Origin: Pseudomonadota bacterium
GTDB lineage: Bacteria > Pseudomonadota > Gammaproteobacteria > Burkholderiales > Methylophilaceae
NCBI GenBank assembly: GCA_029556915.1
Contig: JAKQIT010000111.1
Location: 159,105 to 223,104 of the forward strand
Length of the DNA stretch: 64,000 nucleotides
Direction: 5' to 3'
This document shows positions 35,516-44,702 of this stretch, one piece after another. Position 1 is the stretch's first letter. Each line of letters opens with the position of its first letter. The position numbers were made by a program, and so were the translations under genes. The notes under the pieces are model-generated. The model saw nothing but the letters and a program-made list of their open reading frames with translations. It was not told the DNA's origin and searched no databases.

Positions 35516-35986
35516 TTAATGTTTAGCCGCAGCAGCTTCAGCTTGCTCTTTTTGTTGTGCGTAAAGCGCTTCAAAGTTGATTGGATTGAGCAATACTGGC
35601 ATAAAACCACCACGCACCACTAAATCAGAAACACTTTCACGCGCATAAGGGAACAATATATTGGGGCAAGTAATGCCAATAATCATGTCCAAATTTTCAT
35701 CTGGCACATTGCGAATCTGGAAAATGCCCGCTTGTTCTACTTCTACCAAAAATAGCGTTTTATCGGCAATTTTTGATGTTACCGTGACTTTAATGGCCAC
35801 TTCAAAAAAACCACTTTCAAGCTCTTGCGCACGATTAGCCAACTCAATATTGACTTGCGGTTGCGTGCGGTCGGTAAAAATTTGCGGGGCGTTTGGAATC
35901 TCCAATGAAGCATCTTTAACGTAAATTTTTTCGATGCTAAATGCAGGTTGTGTTGTTTGTTCTGGTGCTGCGTTATTTTCTGCCAT
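35516..35986 (-). CDS. secB: Protein-export chaperone SecB
   Basis: A 156-residue cytosolic chaperone that holds precursor proteins unfolded and delivers them to SecA. Recognisable stretches: FSIEKIYVKDASLEIPNAPQ, VEQAGIFQIRNVPDENLD, CPNILFPYARESVSDLVVRG and FMPVLLNPINFEALYAQQ. The grxC-secB-gpsA neighbourhood is conserved in proteobacteria. 78 bp separate it from grxC, where no clear promoter was seen. Confidence 0.96.
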   Translation of the reverse strand: MAENNAAPEQTTQPAFSIEKIYVKDASLEIPNAPQIFTDRTQPQVNIELANRAQELESGFFEVAIKVTVTSKIADKTLFLVEVEQAGIFQIRNVPDENLDMIIGITCPNILFPYARESVSDLVVRGGFMPVLLNPINFEALYAQQKEQAEAAAAKH

Positions 35987-36064
35987 GATATATTCTTTAA
36001 AAAAAGTTAATAAAAATTGTTGCCATTAAAATGGGTTATTTTATCAGAGATTAGTTGATAACCC

Positions 36065-36322
36065 TTATTTTGCCAACAATGGGTCTAAGCCGCCTGCTAA
36101 ATCTAGCGCACGCAAGTCATCAAACCCACCTACGTGAACATCATCAATATAGATTTGTGGCACCGTGCGGCGGCCGGTTTTTTGCATCATTTCATCGCGT
36201 TTTTCAGGCTGCAAGTCAATGCGAATCTTGTTAATTTGACTCACGCCCTTACTGGTTAATAAACGTTCAGCGTTGATGCAATAAGGACAAACAGCGGTGC
36301 TATACATCGTAATATTGGCCAT
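36065..36322 (-). CDS. grxC: Glutaredoxin 3 (GrxC)
   Basis: An 85-residue dithiol glutaredoxin. CPYC at 13-16 is the active site, TVPQIYIDDVHVGGFDDL supplies the cis-proline and glutathione-binding part. Reduces disulfides with glutathione, for example in ribonucleotide reductase. Starts directly at the end of the rhodanese gene. Confidence 0.95.
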   Translation of the reverse strand: MANITMYSTAVCPYCINAERLLTSKGVSQINKIRIDLQPEKRDEMMQKTGRRTVPQIYIDDVHVGGFDDLRALDLAGGLDPLLAK

Positions 36323-36742
36323 TTATTTAGCTCCTTTTACAACGGGCAATTTGGCTTCTTGCCAAGCAATCATTCCACCTTGCAGATTATGCACCTGCGT
36401 AAACTCGGCCTCACGCAACAATTTACACGCTTGCGCTGAACGCGCACCGCGCTGACAATTGACCAAAATTGGTTTGTTTTGGTATTTTTTAATCTCATTA
36501 ATACGCGTTGCCATTTGCGCTAGCGGAATATGCGTAGCATTCGCAATATGCCCCGCAGCAAATTCTGCATCTTCGCGCACATCAAGCACGAACGCGTTTG
36601 AGCGGTTTATTAGCGTAACCGCTTCGGCAGGGTTTAAGTTAGGCACACCACTGGCCGATTTTTTACCAGAGGGCATTAACAGCATAAATGCAGACCCGAT
36701 GGCTAAGCCAATTAATAGCGCATTATCTTTTAAAAATTCCAC
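36323..36742 (-). CDS. Membrane-anchored rhodanese-like protein
   Basis: About 139 residues: an N-terminal hydrophobic helix (NALLIGLAIGSAFMLLM) and one rhodanese domain with FVLDVREDAEFAAGHIANAT and the active-site cysteine in LVNCQRGARSA. Single-domain membrane rhodaneses (YibN-like) carry sulfane sulfur; the target is unknown. The frame extends to 36793, but the GTG at 36742 is preceded by AAGGAAG and fits the family start. Heads the grxC-secB-SH3-gpsA operon and is divergent from gpmI. Confidence 0.85.
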   Translation of the reverse strand: MEFLKDNALLIGLAIGSAFMLLMPSGKKSASGVPNLNPAEAVTLINRSNAFVLDVREDAEFAAGHIANATHIPLAQMATRINEIKKYQNKPILVNCQRGARSAQACKLLREAEFTQVHNLQGGMIAWQEAKLPVVKGAK

Positions 36743-36803
36743 GAACTTCCTTTCAAGGGTTGATGTACATAATGGTGGTGACGCAACTAACAAATTTCAA
36801 CAT

Positions 36804-36826
36804 GTAAAATTCAATACGAATTTTAC
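36804..36826. promoter_or_regulatory. Perfect 9-bp inverted repeat between rhodanese gene and gpmI
   Basis: GTAAAATTC and GAATTTTAC around a 5-nt spacer, in the 138-bp divergent region. Symmetry and position suggest a protein-binding site serving one or both promoters. Identity of the regulator is unknown. Confidence 0.4.
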
Positions 36827-36880
36827 GTGCAAATGCGCTAAAATAGGCACATTATTCATACATTTTTTTGAGGCAAACTC

Positions 36881-38431
36881 ATGTCCGCCCCGCAAAACGT
36901 TACGCCAGTTTGTTTACTCATTTTAGATGGCTTTGGCTATCGTGAAGATAAAAAAGACAACGCCATCGCCCAAGCAAAAAAACCCAATTGGGATGCCCTT
37001 TGGCAGCAATTTCCACACACCCTTATCAACGCCTCTGAGCATTATGTTGGCCTGCCAGACGGGCAAATGGGAAACTCCGAAGTCGGGCATCTTAACATTG
37101 GCGCTGGGCGTGTAGTCTTTCAAGATTTTGAGCGCATTAACAATAGCATTAGCAGTGGTGAGTTTTTTGAGCATGCTAAATTAAAACCGGCGCTACTTGA
37201 AGTTAAAAATAATCACAAAGCTTTGCATATTTTTGGCTTGCTTTCTGATGGTGGCGTACATAGTCACCAAGACCATATCCACGCCATGGTGACCATGGCA
37301 GCCAAACTAGGCTTAAGCAAAGTGTATGTACACGCCTTTTTAGATGGTCGCGATACGCCACCTATTAGTGCAGCACCCTTTATTGACGCACTTGAAACGC
37401 ATTGCAAAACACTAGGCGTTGGTAAAATCGCTTCTATCAGCGGGCGTTTTTATGGCATGGATAGAGATAAACGCTGGCCGCGTGTTGAATCTGCATACAC
37501 CTTATTTACCGAAGGCGTGGGGGAGTTTACCGCCGATACTGCCGCTGCTGGGTTACAAGACGCTTATGCACGCGGTGAAAATGATGAGTTTGTTAAAACC
37601 ACCGCCATACGCCGCGCTGGTGAAGCGCCCGTTCACTTAGAAGATGGTGACTGCGTGGTATTTATGAACTTTAGAAGTGACCGCGCTAGACAACTTACGC
37701 ACGCCCTTTTGGCAGAAGATTTTGACGGTTTTCATCGTCGCCACCAGCCAAAATTGGCGCACTATTTTACGCTGACCATGTACGATAAAAAAGAAACCAA
37801 AGCGCAGGTGATTTTTCCACCGCAAGAAGTACGCAACACCTTTGGTGAATATTTATCCAGCCGTGGTTTAACGCAATTGCGCATTGCTGAAACCGAAAAA
37901 TATCCGCACGTTACATTCTTTTTTAACGGTGGCGAAGAAAAAATATTTGCTGGCGAAGACCGCATTTTAGTGCCATCCCCAAAAGTAGAAACCTACGATA
38001 TGCAGCCAGAAATGAGCGCTTTTGAAGTGACGGAAAAACTAGAAGAAGCCATTTTAAGCAAACAATATAACGCCATTATTTGCAACTTTGCTAATTGCGA
38101 TATGGTGGGTCACTCTGGCAATTTAAACGCCGCCATTATGGCCGTAGAAACCCTAGATACTTGTATTGGCCGTGTAGTAAACGCCATGCAAAGCATCGGT
38201 GGTGAAGTGCTGATCACGGCTGACCACGGCAATGCTGAGCTGATGTTTGACGCAGAAAATAATCAACCACATACACAACATACCACCAATTTAGTGCCGC
38301 TCATTTACATCGGCCGAAACGCAAGCCTTAAAGACGGCGGTGCGCTTTCTGATTTAGCCCCGACGCTATTAAAAATGATGGGGCTAGCCCAACCTGGCGA
38401 AATGACAGGCAAAAGCCTTGTTCAGTTTTAA
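36881..38431 (+). CDS. gpmI: 2,3-bisphosphoglycerate-independent phosphoglycerate mutase GpmI
   Basis: A 516-residue manganese enzyme of glycolysis/gluconeogenesis. The N-terminal LLILDGFGYRED holds a metal aspartate. The nucleophile serine is in DGQMGNSEVGHLNIGAGRVV, and FNFRSDRARQ, CNFANCDMVGHSGN and TADHGNAELM complete the two-metal site. Length is standard. The gpmI-envC pair is common in proteobacteria. Confidence 0.97.
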   Translation: MSAPQNVTPVCLLILDGFGYREDKKDNAIAQAKKPNWDALWQQFPHTLINASEHYVGLPDGQMGNSEVGHLNIGAGRVVFQDFERINNSISSGEFFEHAKLKPALLEVKNNHKALHIFGLLSDGGVHSHQDHIHAMVTMAAKLGLSKVYVHAFLDGRDTPPISAAPFIDALETHCKTLGVGKIASISGRFYGMDRDKRWPRVESAYTLFTEGVGEFTADTAAAGLQDAYARGENDEFVKTTAIRRAGEAPVHLEDGDCVVFMNFRSDRARQLTHALLAEDFDGFHRRHQPKLAHYFTLTMYDKKETKAQVIFPPQEVRNTFGEYLSSRGLTQLRIAETEKYPHVTFFFNGGEEKIFAGEDRILVPSPKVETYDMQPEMSAFEVTEKLEEAILSKQYNAIICNFANCDMVGHSGNLNAAIMAVETLDTCIGRVVNAMQSIGGEVLITADHGNAELMFDAENNQPHTQHTTNLVPLIYIGRNASLKDGGALSDLAPTLLKMMGLAQPGEMTGKSLVQF

Positions 38432-38458
38432 TAACATTTAAGCTGTAAAGTTTTTTGA

Positions 38459-39748
38459 ATGCCATTATTTAGCCGCTACTTTATCTCTTTGCTAATGTTG
38501 TTGGTGTTTGTGCCTACTGCGCTTGCCAACAAAAAAATGGAAGAGTCTAAGCAAGATTTAAACGAGGTGAAAGAAAAAATAGAGTCACTCAAAAAAGAAT
38601 TAGACAATGCGCAATCTGCGCATAAAGATGCCGCCGACGCACTCAAAGAAAGCGAAACGGCCATTAGTGTTGCCAATAGAAAACTTTTTGAAATCAACAA
38701 CAAACAGCAACAAAACAAGAAAAAACTCAGCAAGTTAGAGTCCGAATCTCTCAGCACTAGCCTAGCGCTGTCAGCGCAACAGCAGCTATTAAGTAAGCAG
38801 TTGTATCAGCAATATACACAAGGGCAGCAAAATTATGCGCAGATGATTTTACAAAATGAAAAGCCCAGTGCTATTGCGCAAGATGTGCAGTATTTTTCTT
38901 ATGTGGCAAAAGCCCGTGCGCAGCTGATTAGCGATATGCAAAATAATTTAAATAAAATCAGTGCATTAAATACAGAAACCGCCTCTGCCCTTAAAGAAGT
39001 AGCAGCGCTTAAGCAAAAACAATTAGAAGAAAAACAAGCCTTAGAAAGCCAGAAAAAAGCTAAATCAAAAGTGGTTGTTTCACTTTCGCAGCAAATTTCA
39101 GCGCAACGAAATGAGATTGAAAAGCTCAAGCGTGACGAGCAAAACTTATCTAATTTAGTGGAACGGCTCGCCAAAATCATCCCGCCAAAAAAAGTGACAA
39201 AAAAACGTGTTAAACCTAAAACCACGCCGATTGAACCAAATAAAACCACGCAGCCCAGTGATGTAAAACCCAGCGATGTAAAACCGACTGAAGACGTGAT
39301 TGAAAACGATGAAGAACCCAGTGCAGATGAAACGCCTTTTGCAGGAGAAAATTTTGCTGCGCTCAAAGGTAAACTGCGCCTGCCGGTGCGTGGTGAAGTG
39401 GTCAACCGCTTTGGCTCTACCCGCGCTGATAGTGGCATTTCATGGAAAGGCCTATTTATTCGCGCCAGCGAAGGGGCTGAGGTGAAATCCATCGCCAGCG
39501 GTCAAGTGGTGTTTGCAGATTGGTTGCGCGGTTTTGGCAACCTGATTATTTTAGACCACGGCAACGGCTACATGAGTTTATACGGCAACAACCAAGCGGT
39601 GCTTAAACAAGTGGGCGATACCGTTAATACGGGCGATACTATTGCGTCAGTTGGCAATAGCGGCGGCAACGAAACCAATGGTTTATATTATGAATTACGC
39701 CGCAAAAGCAAGCCGTTTGACCCCATGAGTTGGAGCCGACTTAACTAA
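38459..39748 (+). CDS. envC: Murein hydrolase activator EnvC
   Basis: A 429-residue exported protein: signal peptide ending near ALA-NKK, then a long coiled coil (about 25-240, lysine/glutamate/glutamine-rich), a proline-threonine linker with a doubled SDVKP unit, and a C-terminal LytM (M23) domain. The LytM domain lacks the zinc ligands of active endopeptidases: the usual HxH position reads LYGNN and the last strand reads LYYELRR. This degeneracy is expected of EnvC, which activates amidases at the division site instead of cutting murein itself. ctpA, often next, is absent; a dispersed repeat follows. Confidence 0.9.
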   Translation: MPLFSRYFISLLMLLVFVPTALANKKMEESKQDLNEVKEKIESLKKELDNAQSAHKDAADALKESETAISVANRKLFEINNKQQQNKKKLSKLESESLSTSLALSAQQQLLSKQLYQQYTQGQQNYAQMILQNEKPSAIAQDVQYFSYVAKARAQLISDMQNNLNKISALNTETASALKEVAALKQKQLEEKQALESQKKAKSKVVVSLSQQISAQRNEIEKLKRDEQNLSNLVERLAKIIPPKKVTKKRVKPKTTPIEPNKTTQPSDVKPSDVKPTEDVIENDEEPSADETPFAGENFAALKGKLRLPVRGEVVNRFGSTRADSGISWKGLFIRASEGAEVKSIASGQVVFADWLRGFGNLIILDHGNGYMSLYGNNQAVLKQVGDTVNTGDTIASVGNSGGNETNGLYYELRRKSKPFDPMSWSRLN

Positions 39749-39778
39749 GGTAAAAAAGTATTTTAAAAGTGCCATTTT

Positions 39779-39855
39779 ACGCCAGAGCGAATTTTATGCC
39801 TCTGGAAGCCGCATGGATACTGGCTTGCAGAGCATCGCGAATGATGTAATGAAAA
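39779..39855 (-). repeat. Dispersed intergenic palindrome, copy 8
   Basis: Forward reading: CGCCAGAGCG tail at left, arm CCTCTGGAAGCC, loop GCATGGATACT, arm GGCTTGCAGAGC, then ATCGCGAATGATG. Sits between envC and the copper-storage gene, both on the plus strand. Confidence 0.85.
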
Positions 39856-39949
39856 TATAAGCTTAAACTTGCTGTATTAAATTGCTGATAAACTGGGTGA
39901 AAAACCAACGTTTAGCACCCTACAGATTAACTTTTTTGAGGAACTTATC

Positions 39950-40384
39950 ATGAATAGAAGAGAAGTATTATTTGGTGGTTTAGCAGTTGCGAGTGCTGTA
40001 GCGATGGGGCGTGCGCAGGCAGCCGAAATGCAACACCATCACCACAATATGTCTGCAAATGCTGGCTTGGTAGCAGCAGCGGCTGATTGCGTTCAAAAAG
40101 GCCAAGCTTGCTTAAGCCACTGCTTGCATTTGTTAGGCCAAGGCGATACTGAAATGGCAGCTTGCGCTAAAAGTGTGAACCAAATGCTGGCCTTATGTGG
40201 CGCTTTGCAATCACTGGCTAACCAAGAATCTGCTTATTTGCCAAAGCTTGCCGCCATTGCCCAACAAGCTTGCAACGATTGTGAAGAAGAATGTAAAAAA
40301 CATGCTGACAAACATGAAGCCTGCAAAGCTTGTGGTGAAAGCTGTAAAGCCTGCGCGAAAGAATGTAAAAAAATTGCAGCTTAA
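39950..40384 (+). CDS. Csp1-type copper-storage protein, Tat-exported
   Basis: A 144-residue protein with a twin-arginine-like signal (NRREVLFGGLAVASAVA, cleavage near AQA-AEM), a short histidine run, then a helical domain. The mature domain has 13 cysteines, mostly spaced for the inside of a four-helix bundle (CKACGESCKACAKEC at the C-terminal end). Csp1 of the methanotroph Methylosinus trichosporium also has 13 cysteines per monomer and stores many Cu(I) ions in its core. Length, export signal and cysteine count all agree. No copper transporter gene is adjacent. A good AGGAA site precedes the ATG. Confidence 0.9.
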   Translation: MNRREVLFGGLAVASAVAMGRAQAAEMQHHHHNMSANAGLVAAAADCVQKGQACLSHCLHLLGQGDTEMAACAKSVNQMLALCGALQSLANQESAYLPKLAAIAQQACNDCEEECKKHADKHEACKACGESCKACAKECKKIAA

Positions 40385-40438
40385 TTGCGTAATTTCACGC
40401 CAATGCTGAGCTTAAACCAAGGTACTTGAACCAAGGCG

Positions 40439-40939
40439 CTAAGCACCTGTAAATGTGCCTTGGTCAGCATCCCCAAACAACTTAAGTAAATCAACACTGT
40501 TGAGAGAAAGCGCATAACCCAGCACGCCGCTGCCTATCACCACAGTTGTATAGTCTTTTACGCTATTATCCACCAAAATTTTCACTGCCTCTGGTAGTGC
40601 AATCGGTGGCACTGCGCCTACTACATAGCCCGTGGCAGCCTGCACCTCATCAAACTCTGCCATCCGGCACTTACGCTCATTTAAATGTTGGCGCAACACT
40701 GCCCAATCCGCGCGGCCACCGCCTGCCACTGCTAAAAGCACGTATTGATCTGAAGCGGTTTTAAATAATACGCTTCTCACCACCGATTGCGGATTGATGC
40801 CTTGTTTGGTCAGCAACTCTTCCAAATTGCGCACGGGCTTTTTATCTTCAGTAAGCGGAATTTCTATCACGCTGTAAGCGATATTTTGTTGTTGTAATAA
40901 TTCCGTGACGGGTGAAGTAATCGAAATACTCATCTTCAA
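40439..40939 (-). CDS. YbaK/EbsC-type aminoacyl-tRNA deacylase
   Basis: A 166-residue protein of the prolyl-tRNA editing (YbaK/ProX/EbsC) fold. Visible: VVRSVLFKTASDQYVLLAV with the conserved lysine, and the glycine-rich VVGAVPPIALPE loop, followed by VVIGSGVLGYALSL. Members hydrolyse mischarged tRNAs in trans. Which amino acid is cleared cannot be told from this sequence. Converges with the copper-storage gene; no terminator hairpin was seen in the 54-bp gap. Confidence 0.85.
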   Translation of the reverse strand: MKMSISITSPVTELLQQQNIAYSVIEIPLTEDKKPVRNLEELLTKQGINPQSVVRSVLFKTASDQYVLLAVAGGGRADWAVLRQHLNERKCRMAEFDEVQAATGYVVGAVPPIALPEAVKILVDNSVKDYTTVVIGSGVLGYALSLNSVDLLKLFGDADQGTFTGA

Positions 40940-40954
40940 TGCCTTTAAATTGCG

Positions 40955-42325
40955 TTAATAATGTTCATCGTAAGTATAAGTATCTACTTTTTTACCGATA
41001 AGTTTGCTAATTTTTTGCATATTTTGTGTAAATTTTTCTACGCTAGTAACACTGCCAAATTGAACCATTTGATTCTGATAGGCTAATTCCAAGCCATTGC
41101 GGCCTTCACTGCCTCTAAAATTTTGTACGGCTAGGTTCAGATGTTCAATTTCATCTGCATTAAAAATGAGCGCAAATTGTGCCGAGCAAAATCCAACTAG
41201 CCCTTGTGATTTATCGTACCAAATCGCTGAAGGATGCGCTTGTGTAAGCAGCGGCTCAAAGCATACTGGCGTGTAAATCGCATTGCTCACTTCACGATAG
41301 TTAGCATTTAAATTGATGCCCACATCTAGTAATTGATATTCAACATCATGGCTTAGCATCAAATTGCGCTGATAATCATTGCTGTAAAAAGGCGCCAAAT
41401 TAGGTGAAAAATGGATTCTTAACCATGCAATATTATCCCAGCCATCGGGCATTTCGCGATAAAAACAGTAGAGTTCTACCCGCACTGCGCCAGTTTGCCA
41501 GTTGGCACGCCAAGTGTCTTTTTTAGCATAATCTATCGGCGCGCTCACAGTTTCGCGCTGAAAAAATGCATCTAAATGCGTTTTAATCGCAGCAAAACTT
41601 TTTTGCCTATTTGCGCCTAATGAAATTTCAGACGCATACTCAATCACGGGCAAATGTAATTGAAGTACATTTTGCGAGGCGTCACTTGCAGTATAAAGGC
41701 TGGTGAGTTTGAGCCCATTAAAAATAGTGGGCTGATGCAGCACATATTCTTGCGCTTTAAAAGATGGATTGGGAAAAGTTTTGCGCCTCTGCTTAATGGC
41801 GGGATGACGCGCTAAATCTTCATACGTGCTCCAAGGCAAAAATTGCGCCAAATTTTCAATCCACAAGCCTTGTTGCAACTGGCTGAGCGCATCTGTATGC
41901 GCCTGCACATTGAGCGGTGTAATAGCAAAATCAGCTTGATGGGTTTTTTGCCAAAGTACGGTTTCTTTCACCTCAATATTAACCGCTCTAATTTTTGCGT
42001 ATTGCTGCACATCAAAATTGTCCCACTGCATGATGATTTTTTCTAACGCAGCAAAATTACCTGCCAAGGTACTCACGCCTACGGCTTGCTTAGTATAAGA
42101 CCGCAAATTCACCCAACAGCGTTCATGCGTTTCCATATCTTCAAAACGATAAATCGTGATGTAATCTACTTCTGCCAGTGCAATACGCGCATCATCGCCA
42201 TTGTTGCACTTTAGAAAAACGTCATCGGCATTTATTACTAATCGCGCACCGTAAAATGGATGCATAGCAGGTGCATTTTTTGCTGCATTTGAAGCGCTAA
42301 ATAGTTGTTTGATGCGTGAAAACAT
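40955..42325 (-). CDS. Unknown 456-residue cytoplasmic protein
   Basis: I do not recognise a family. There is no signal peptide or membrane helix. The N-terminal 110 residues (GARLVINADDVFLKCNNGDD...VDYITIYRFED...WVNLRSYT...ALEKIIMQWDNFD) have the beta pattern and closing helix of a PH-like domain. The remainder is mixed alpha/beta and aromatic-rich (for example CFYREMPDGWDNIAWLRIHF). It ends 15 bp upstream of the YbaK-type gene and probably shares its transcript. Upstream lies repeat copy 9. Confidence 0.75.
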   Translation of the reverse strand: MFSRIKQLFSASNAAKNAPAMHPFYGARLVINADDVFLKCNNGDDARIALAEVDYITIYRFEDMETHERCWVNLRSYTKQAVGVSTLAGNFAALEKIIMQWDNFDVQQYAKIRAVNIEVKETVLWQKTHQADFAITPLNVQAHTDALSQLQQGLWIENLAQFLPWSTYEDLARHPAIKQRRKTFPNPSFKAQEYVLHQPTIFNGLKLTSLYTASDASQNVLQLHLPVIEYASEISLGANRQKSFAAIKTHLDAFFQRETVSAPIDYAKKDTWRANWQTGAVRVELYCFYREMPDGWDNIAWLRIHFSPNLAPFYSNDYQRNLMLSHDVEYQLLDVGINLNANYREVSNAIYTPVCFEPLLTQAHPSAIWYDKSQGLVGFCSAQFALIFNADEIEHLNLAVQNFRGSEGRNGLELAYQNQMVQFGSVTSVEKFTQNMQKISKLIGKKVDTYTYDEHY

Positions 42326-42404
42326 AAGCTAAAAGTGAGCGAACCCAGTGCGTAAAAGTGTGTTTTTAAAAAAGTAAAACCAAACTCAATATTTGCTGAA
42401 ATCA

Positions 42405-42475
42405 ATCCCGAGAAAATTTAGCACCTCTGGAAGCCGCATCCAGACTGGCTTGCAGAGGTGCTAAAATGATGTGCC
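42405..42475 (-). repeat. Dispersed intergenic palindrome, copy 9 (longest stem)
   Basis: Arms at 42417-42435 and 42447-42465 pair over 18 of 19 positions around the loop GCATCCAGACT; the only mismatch is the G:G at the family's invariant unpaired position. CCCGAGAAAA forms the tail at left. It separates two unknown minus-strand genes. Confidence 0.9.
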
Positions 42476-42509
42476 TCTAAAACGCACGTTGAAATGAATA
42501 AAAAACCGC

Positions 42510-43097
42510 TTAATAAAAGCTGGCTTTTGGCTCTTCTTGCCCACCAATCATTCCGCAAGGCAATTTGTGTTCAGCATCTGGATGTTCGGATAATTTAGCC
42601 ACCGATAATTTCGTTAATAAATCTTGCATAGCGCGTTGGTAAGCACGTTGAATATAAGTTTTTGTGGCATTATCGACGCCTGTTAAGCCCAACTGTTGCG
42701 CCTCGCCCACATAAGTGCCTAACAGCTGGCCGTCACCAGAATAGGCCGTAGCAACTAACTTGCTGTGATAAACACCCATTTGCGGGTTATAAAACAAATT
42801 GGGCTTAATGCGAATAATCGTATTTGCCGTTTCATTGGCTTTGCATAGGCTAATTTCTGGCGTGTCTTTTTGCAAAGCTTTGAGTGCAACGGGTTCTAAC
42901 AATGGCCCTTGTGCAAACCAGAAATTATAATATGGATGCAGCAAATGCACGCTATAACTGTAATCGTTCGGACTGATAAATAGCAGCGTGTCTGCATGCG
43001 ATTTTGCGACAGGCGCATCTTCTGCGATGGCTGAAGAACTTGCTAAACTCAATGCCAATAGCGCCAGGACGCTAATGCGATTTATGTATAGTTTCAT
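42510..43097 (-). CDS. Unknown exported protein
   Basis: A 195-residue protein with a signal peptide (ALLALSLASSSAIA-EDA) and no membrane helix. Two cysteines in the mature part (in SLCKANE and LPCGMIGG) may pair in the periplasm. The body includes ANTIIRIKPNLFYNPQMGVYH and a C-terminal helix TYIQRAYQRAMQDLLTKL. No recognised family. The frame opens at 43109, but that ATG provides the GAGG site for the ATG at 43097. Placed 68 bp downstream of cysS on the same strand. Confidence 0.7.
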   Translation of the reverse strand: MKLYINRISVLALLALSLASSSAIAEDAPVAKSHADTLLFISPNDYSYSVHLLHPYYNFWFAQGPLLEPVALKALQKDTPEISLCKANETANTIIRIKPNLFYNPQMGVYHSKLVATAYSGDGQLLGTYVGEAQQLGLTGVDNATKTYIQRAYQRAMQDLLTKLSVAKLSEHPDAEHKLPCGMIGGQEEPKASFY

Positions 43098-43165
43098 TTT
43101 TAACCTCATTGACGATTCCGTAAAGCTTAGGCATTAAGCACTAAGATTGGTTCGCATACGCCTTT

Positions 43166-44554
43166 TTACATACGACGCCATGTGGTACCTTGCGCGGAGT
43201 CTTCTAGCACAATGCCAGCATCGGCAAGTTGCTTTCTAATCGCATCGGCCTGCGCAAAATCTTTAGCTTTTTTAGCGGCAATCCGCGCTTGAATTAAGCC
43301 TTCAACATCCATTTCTTGGGTGGTCTCACCTTGCAAAAATGCTTCTGGCTTGCGTTGCAGTAAACCTAAAATACTCGCTAAACCTTTTAATAGTTGTGCT
43401 GATTCAGCTGATTTTGTTCTATTTAATTCGCTGGCCAAATCAAACAACACGGCCATCGCTTCTGGCGTATTAAAGTCATCATCCATCGCTTCTTTAAAAC
43501 GTGCAGCTTGCGGATGTTGCCAATCAACTTTAACATCAGCCACCTCTTGGCCTCGCAACGCGGTATACAAGCGTGTCAGTGCCAGCTTAGCATCATCTAA
43601 ATGTTGGTCTGAATAATTGAGCGGGCTGCGATAGTGCGCACGTAAAATAAAAAAGCGCACCACTTCGGCATCGTATTTTTCCAGTACGGTGCGAATGGTG
43701 AAAAAATTACCAAGTGACTTGGACATTTTTTCATCGTCAACACGCACAAAACCATTATGCATCCAATAATTCACCATCTGGCATGGTTGACCGTTATGGC
43801 TGTGCGCAGCTTCTGATTGTGCAATTTCGTTTTCATGGTGCGGAAACTGCAAATCTTGTCCACCGCCATGAATATCAAAATGCGTGCCTAATAAATGCGA
43901 ACTCATGACAGAGCATTCAATATGCCAGCCTGGGCGACCTTTACCTTGATTAGGCCCACCGAAAGGTGAATCCCAGCTTGGTTCATTAGGTTTAGCCGCT
44001 TTCCATAACACAAAATCCATCGGGTCTTTTTTAAATCCATCCACTTCTACACGTTCACCCGCACGTAAATCTTCGAGCGATTTACCTGACAATTTGCCAT
44101 AGCCCGCAAAGTTATTGACTGAATAAAACACATCGCCATTTGCCGCAGTATAAGCAAAACCCTTATCTATCAAGGTGTTAATCATGTTAATCATACCGTT
44201 AACATACTCTGTGGCTTTAGGCTCTACATTTGGCCGCAGCACCCCCAATTTGGCAGAGTCTTCATCCATCGCATCAATAAAGCGCTGGGTGAGTTGTGTA
44301 ATCGTTTCATTATTTTCATTGGCACGCTTAATGATTTTATCGTCAATATCGGTAATATTGCGCACATACGTGACCTTATAACCTGAAGCCCGTAGCCAAC
44401 GGCTCACCATATCAAACACCACCATCACACGTGCATGACCTAAATGACAGAAATCATAAACGGTCATTCCGCATACATACATGCTCACTTTTCCGGCAAC
44501 GATAGGCGTAAATAGCTGTTTTTCACGGGCGAGGGTGTTATAAATTTTAAGCAT
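43166..44554 (-). CDS. cysS: Cysteinyl-tRNA synthetase
   Basis: A 462-residue class I synthetase. The HIGH motif reads HLGH in [18 protein letters not shown], with the zinc cysteine just before. WHIECS and [17 protein letters not shown] form the cysteine pocket, and KMSKS is in [12 protein letters not shown]. Length is typical. Divergent from the cyclophilin genes, an arrangement seen in other proteobacteria. Confidence 0.97.
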   Translation of the reverse strand: MLKIYNTLAREKQLFTPIVAGKVSMYVCGMTVYDFCHLGHARVMVVFDMVSRWLRASGYKVTYVRNITDIDDKIIKRANENNETITQLTQRFIDAMDEDSAKLGVLRPNVEPKATEYVNGMINMINTLIDKGFAYTAANGDVFYSVNNFAGYGKLSGKSLEDLRAGERVEVDGFKKDPMDFVLWKAAKPNEPSWDSPFGGPNQGKGRPGWHIECSVMSSHLLGTHFDIHGGGQDLQFPHHENEIAQSEAAHSHNGQPCQMVNYWMHNGFVRVDDEKMSKSLGNFFTIRTVLEKYDAEVVRFFILRAHYRSPLNYSDQHLDDAKLALTRLYTALRGQEVADVKVDWQHPQAARFKEAMDDDFNTPEAMAVLFDLASELNRTKSAESAQLLKGLASILGLLQRKPEAFLQGETTQEMDVEGLIQARIAAKKAKDFAQADAIRKQLADAGIVLEDSAQGTTWRRM

Positions 44555-44702
44555 GACGTTGAGGAATCTTTAATAAAGTAGATTGATAATATCTAGGTAA
44601 AACAAATATGTTCACCAATTTTAAAGTAAAATGTCGCCTGCTGGAAATTTTCTGCGTTTTATGCGGTCAATTTCTGACATTTTATTTAGATTAAGGATAT
44701 TT

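Noticed and set aside
36459-36926. Open frame of 155 codons opposite the rhodanese gene and into gpmI
   Set aside because: Antisense to a well-supported gene and running into the gpmI start region; no coding resemblance.
38899-39492. Open frame of 197 codons antisense to envC
   Set aside because: Serine/phenylalanine-rich mirror of the lysine/glutamate-rich coiled coil; no ribosome-binding site or family resemblance.
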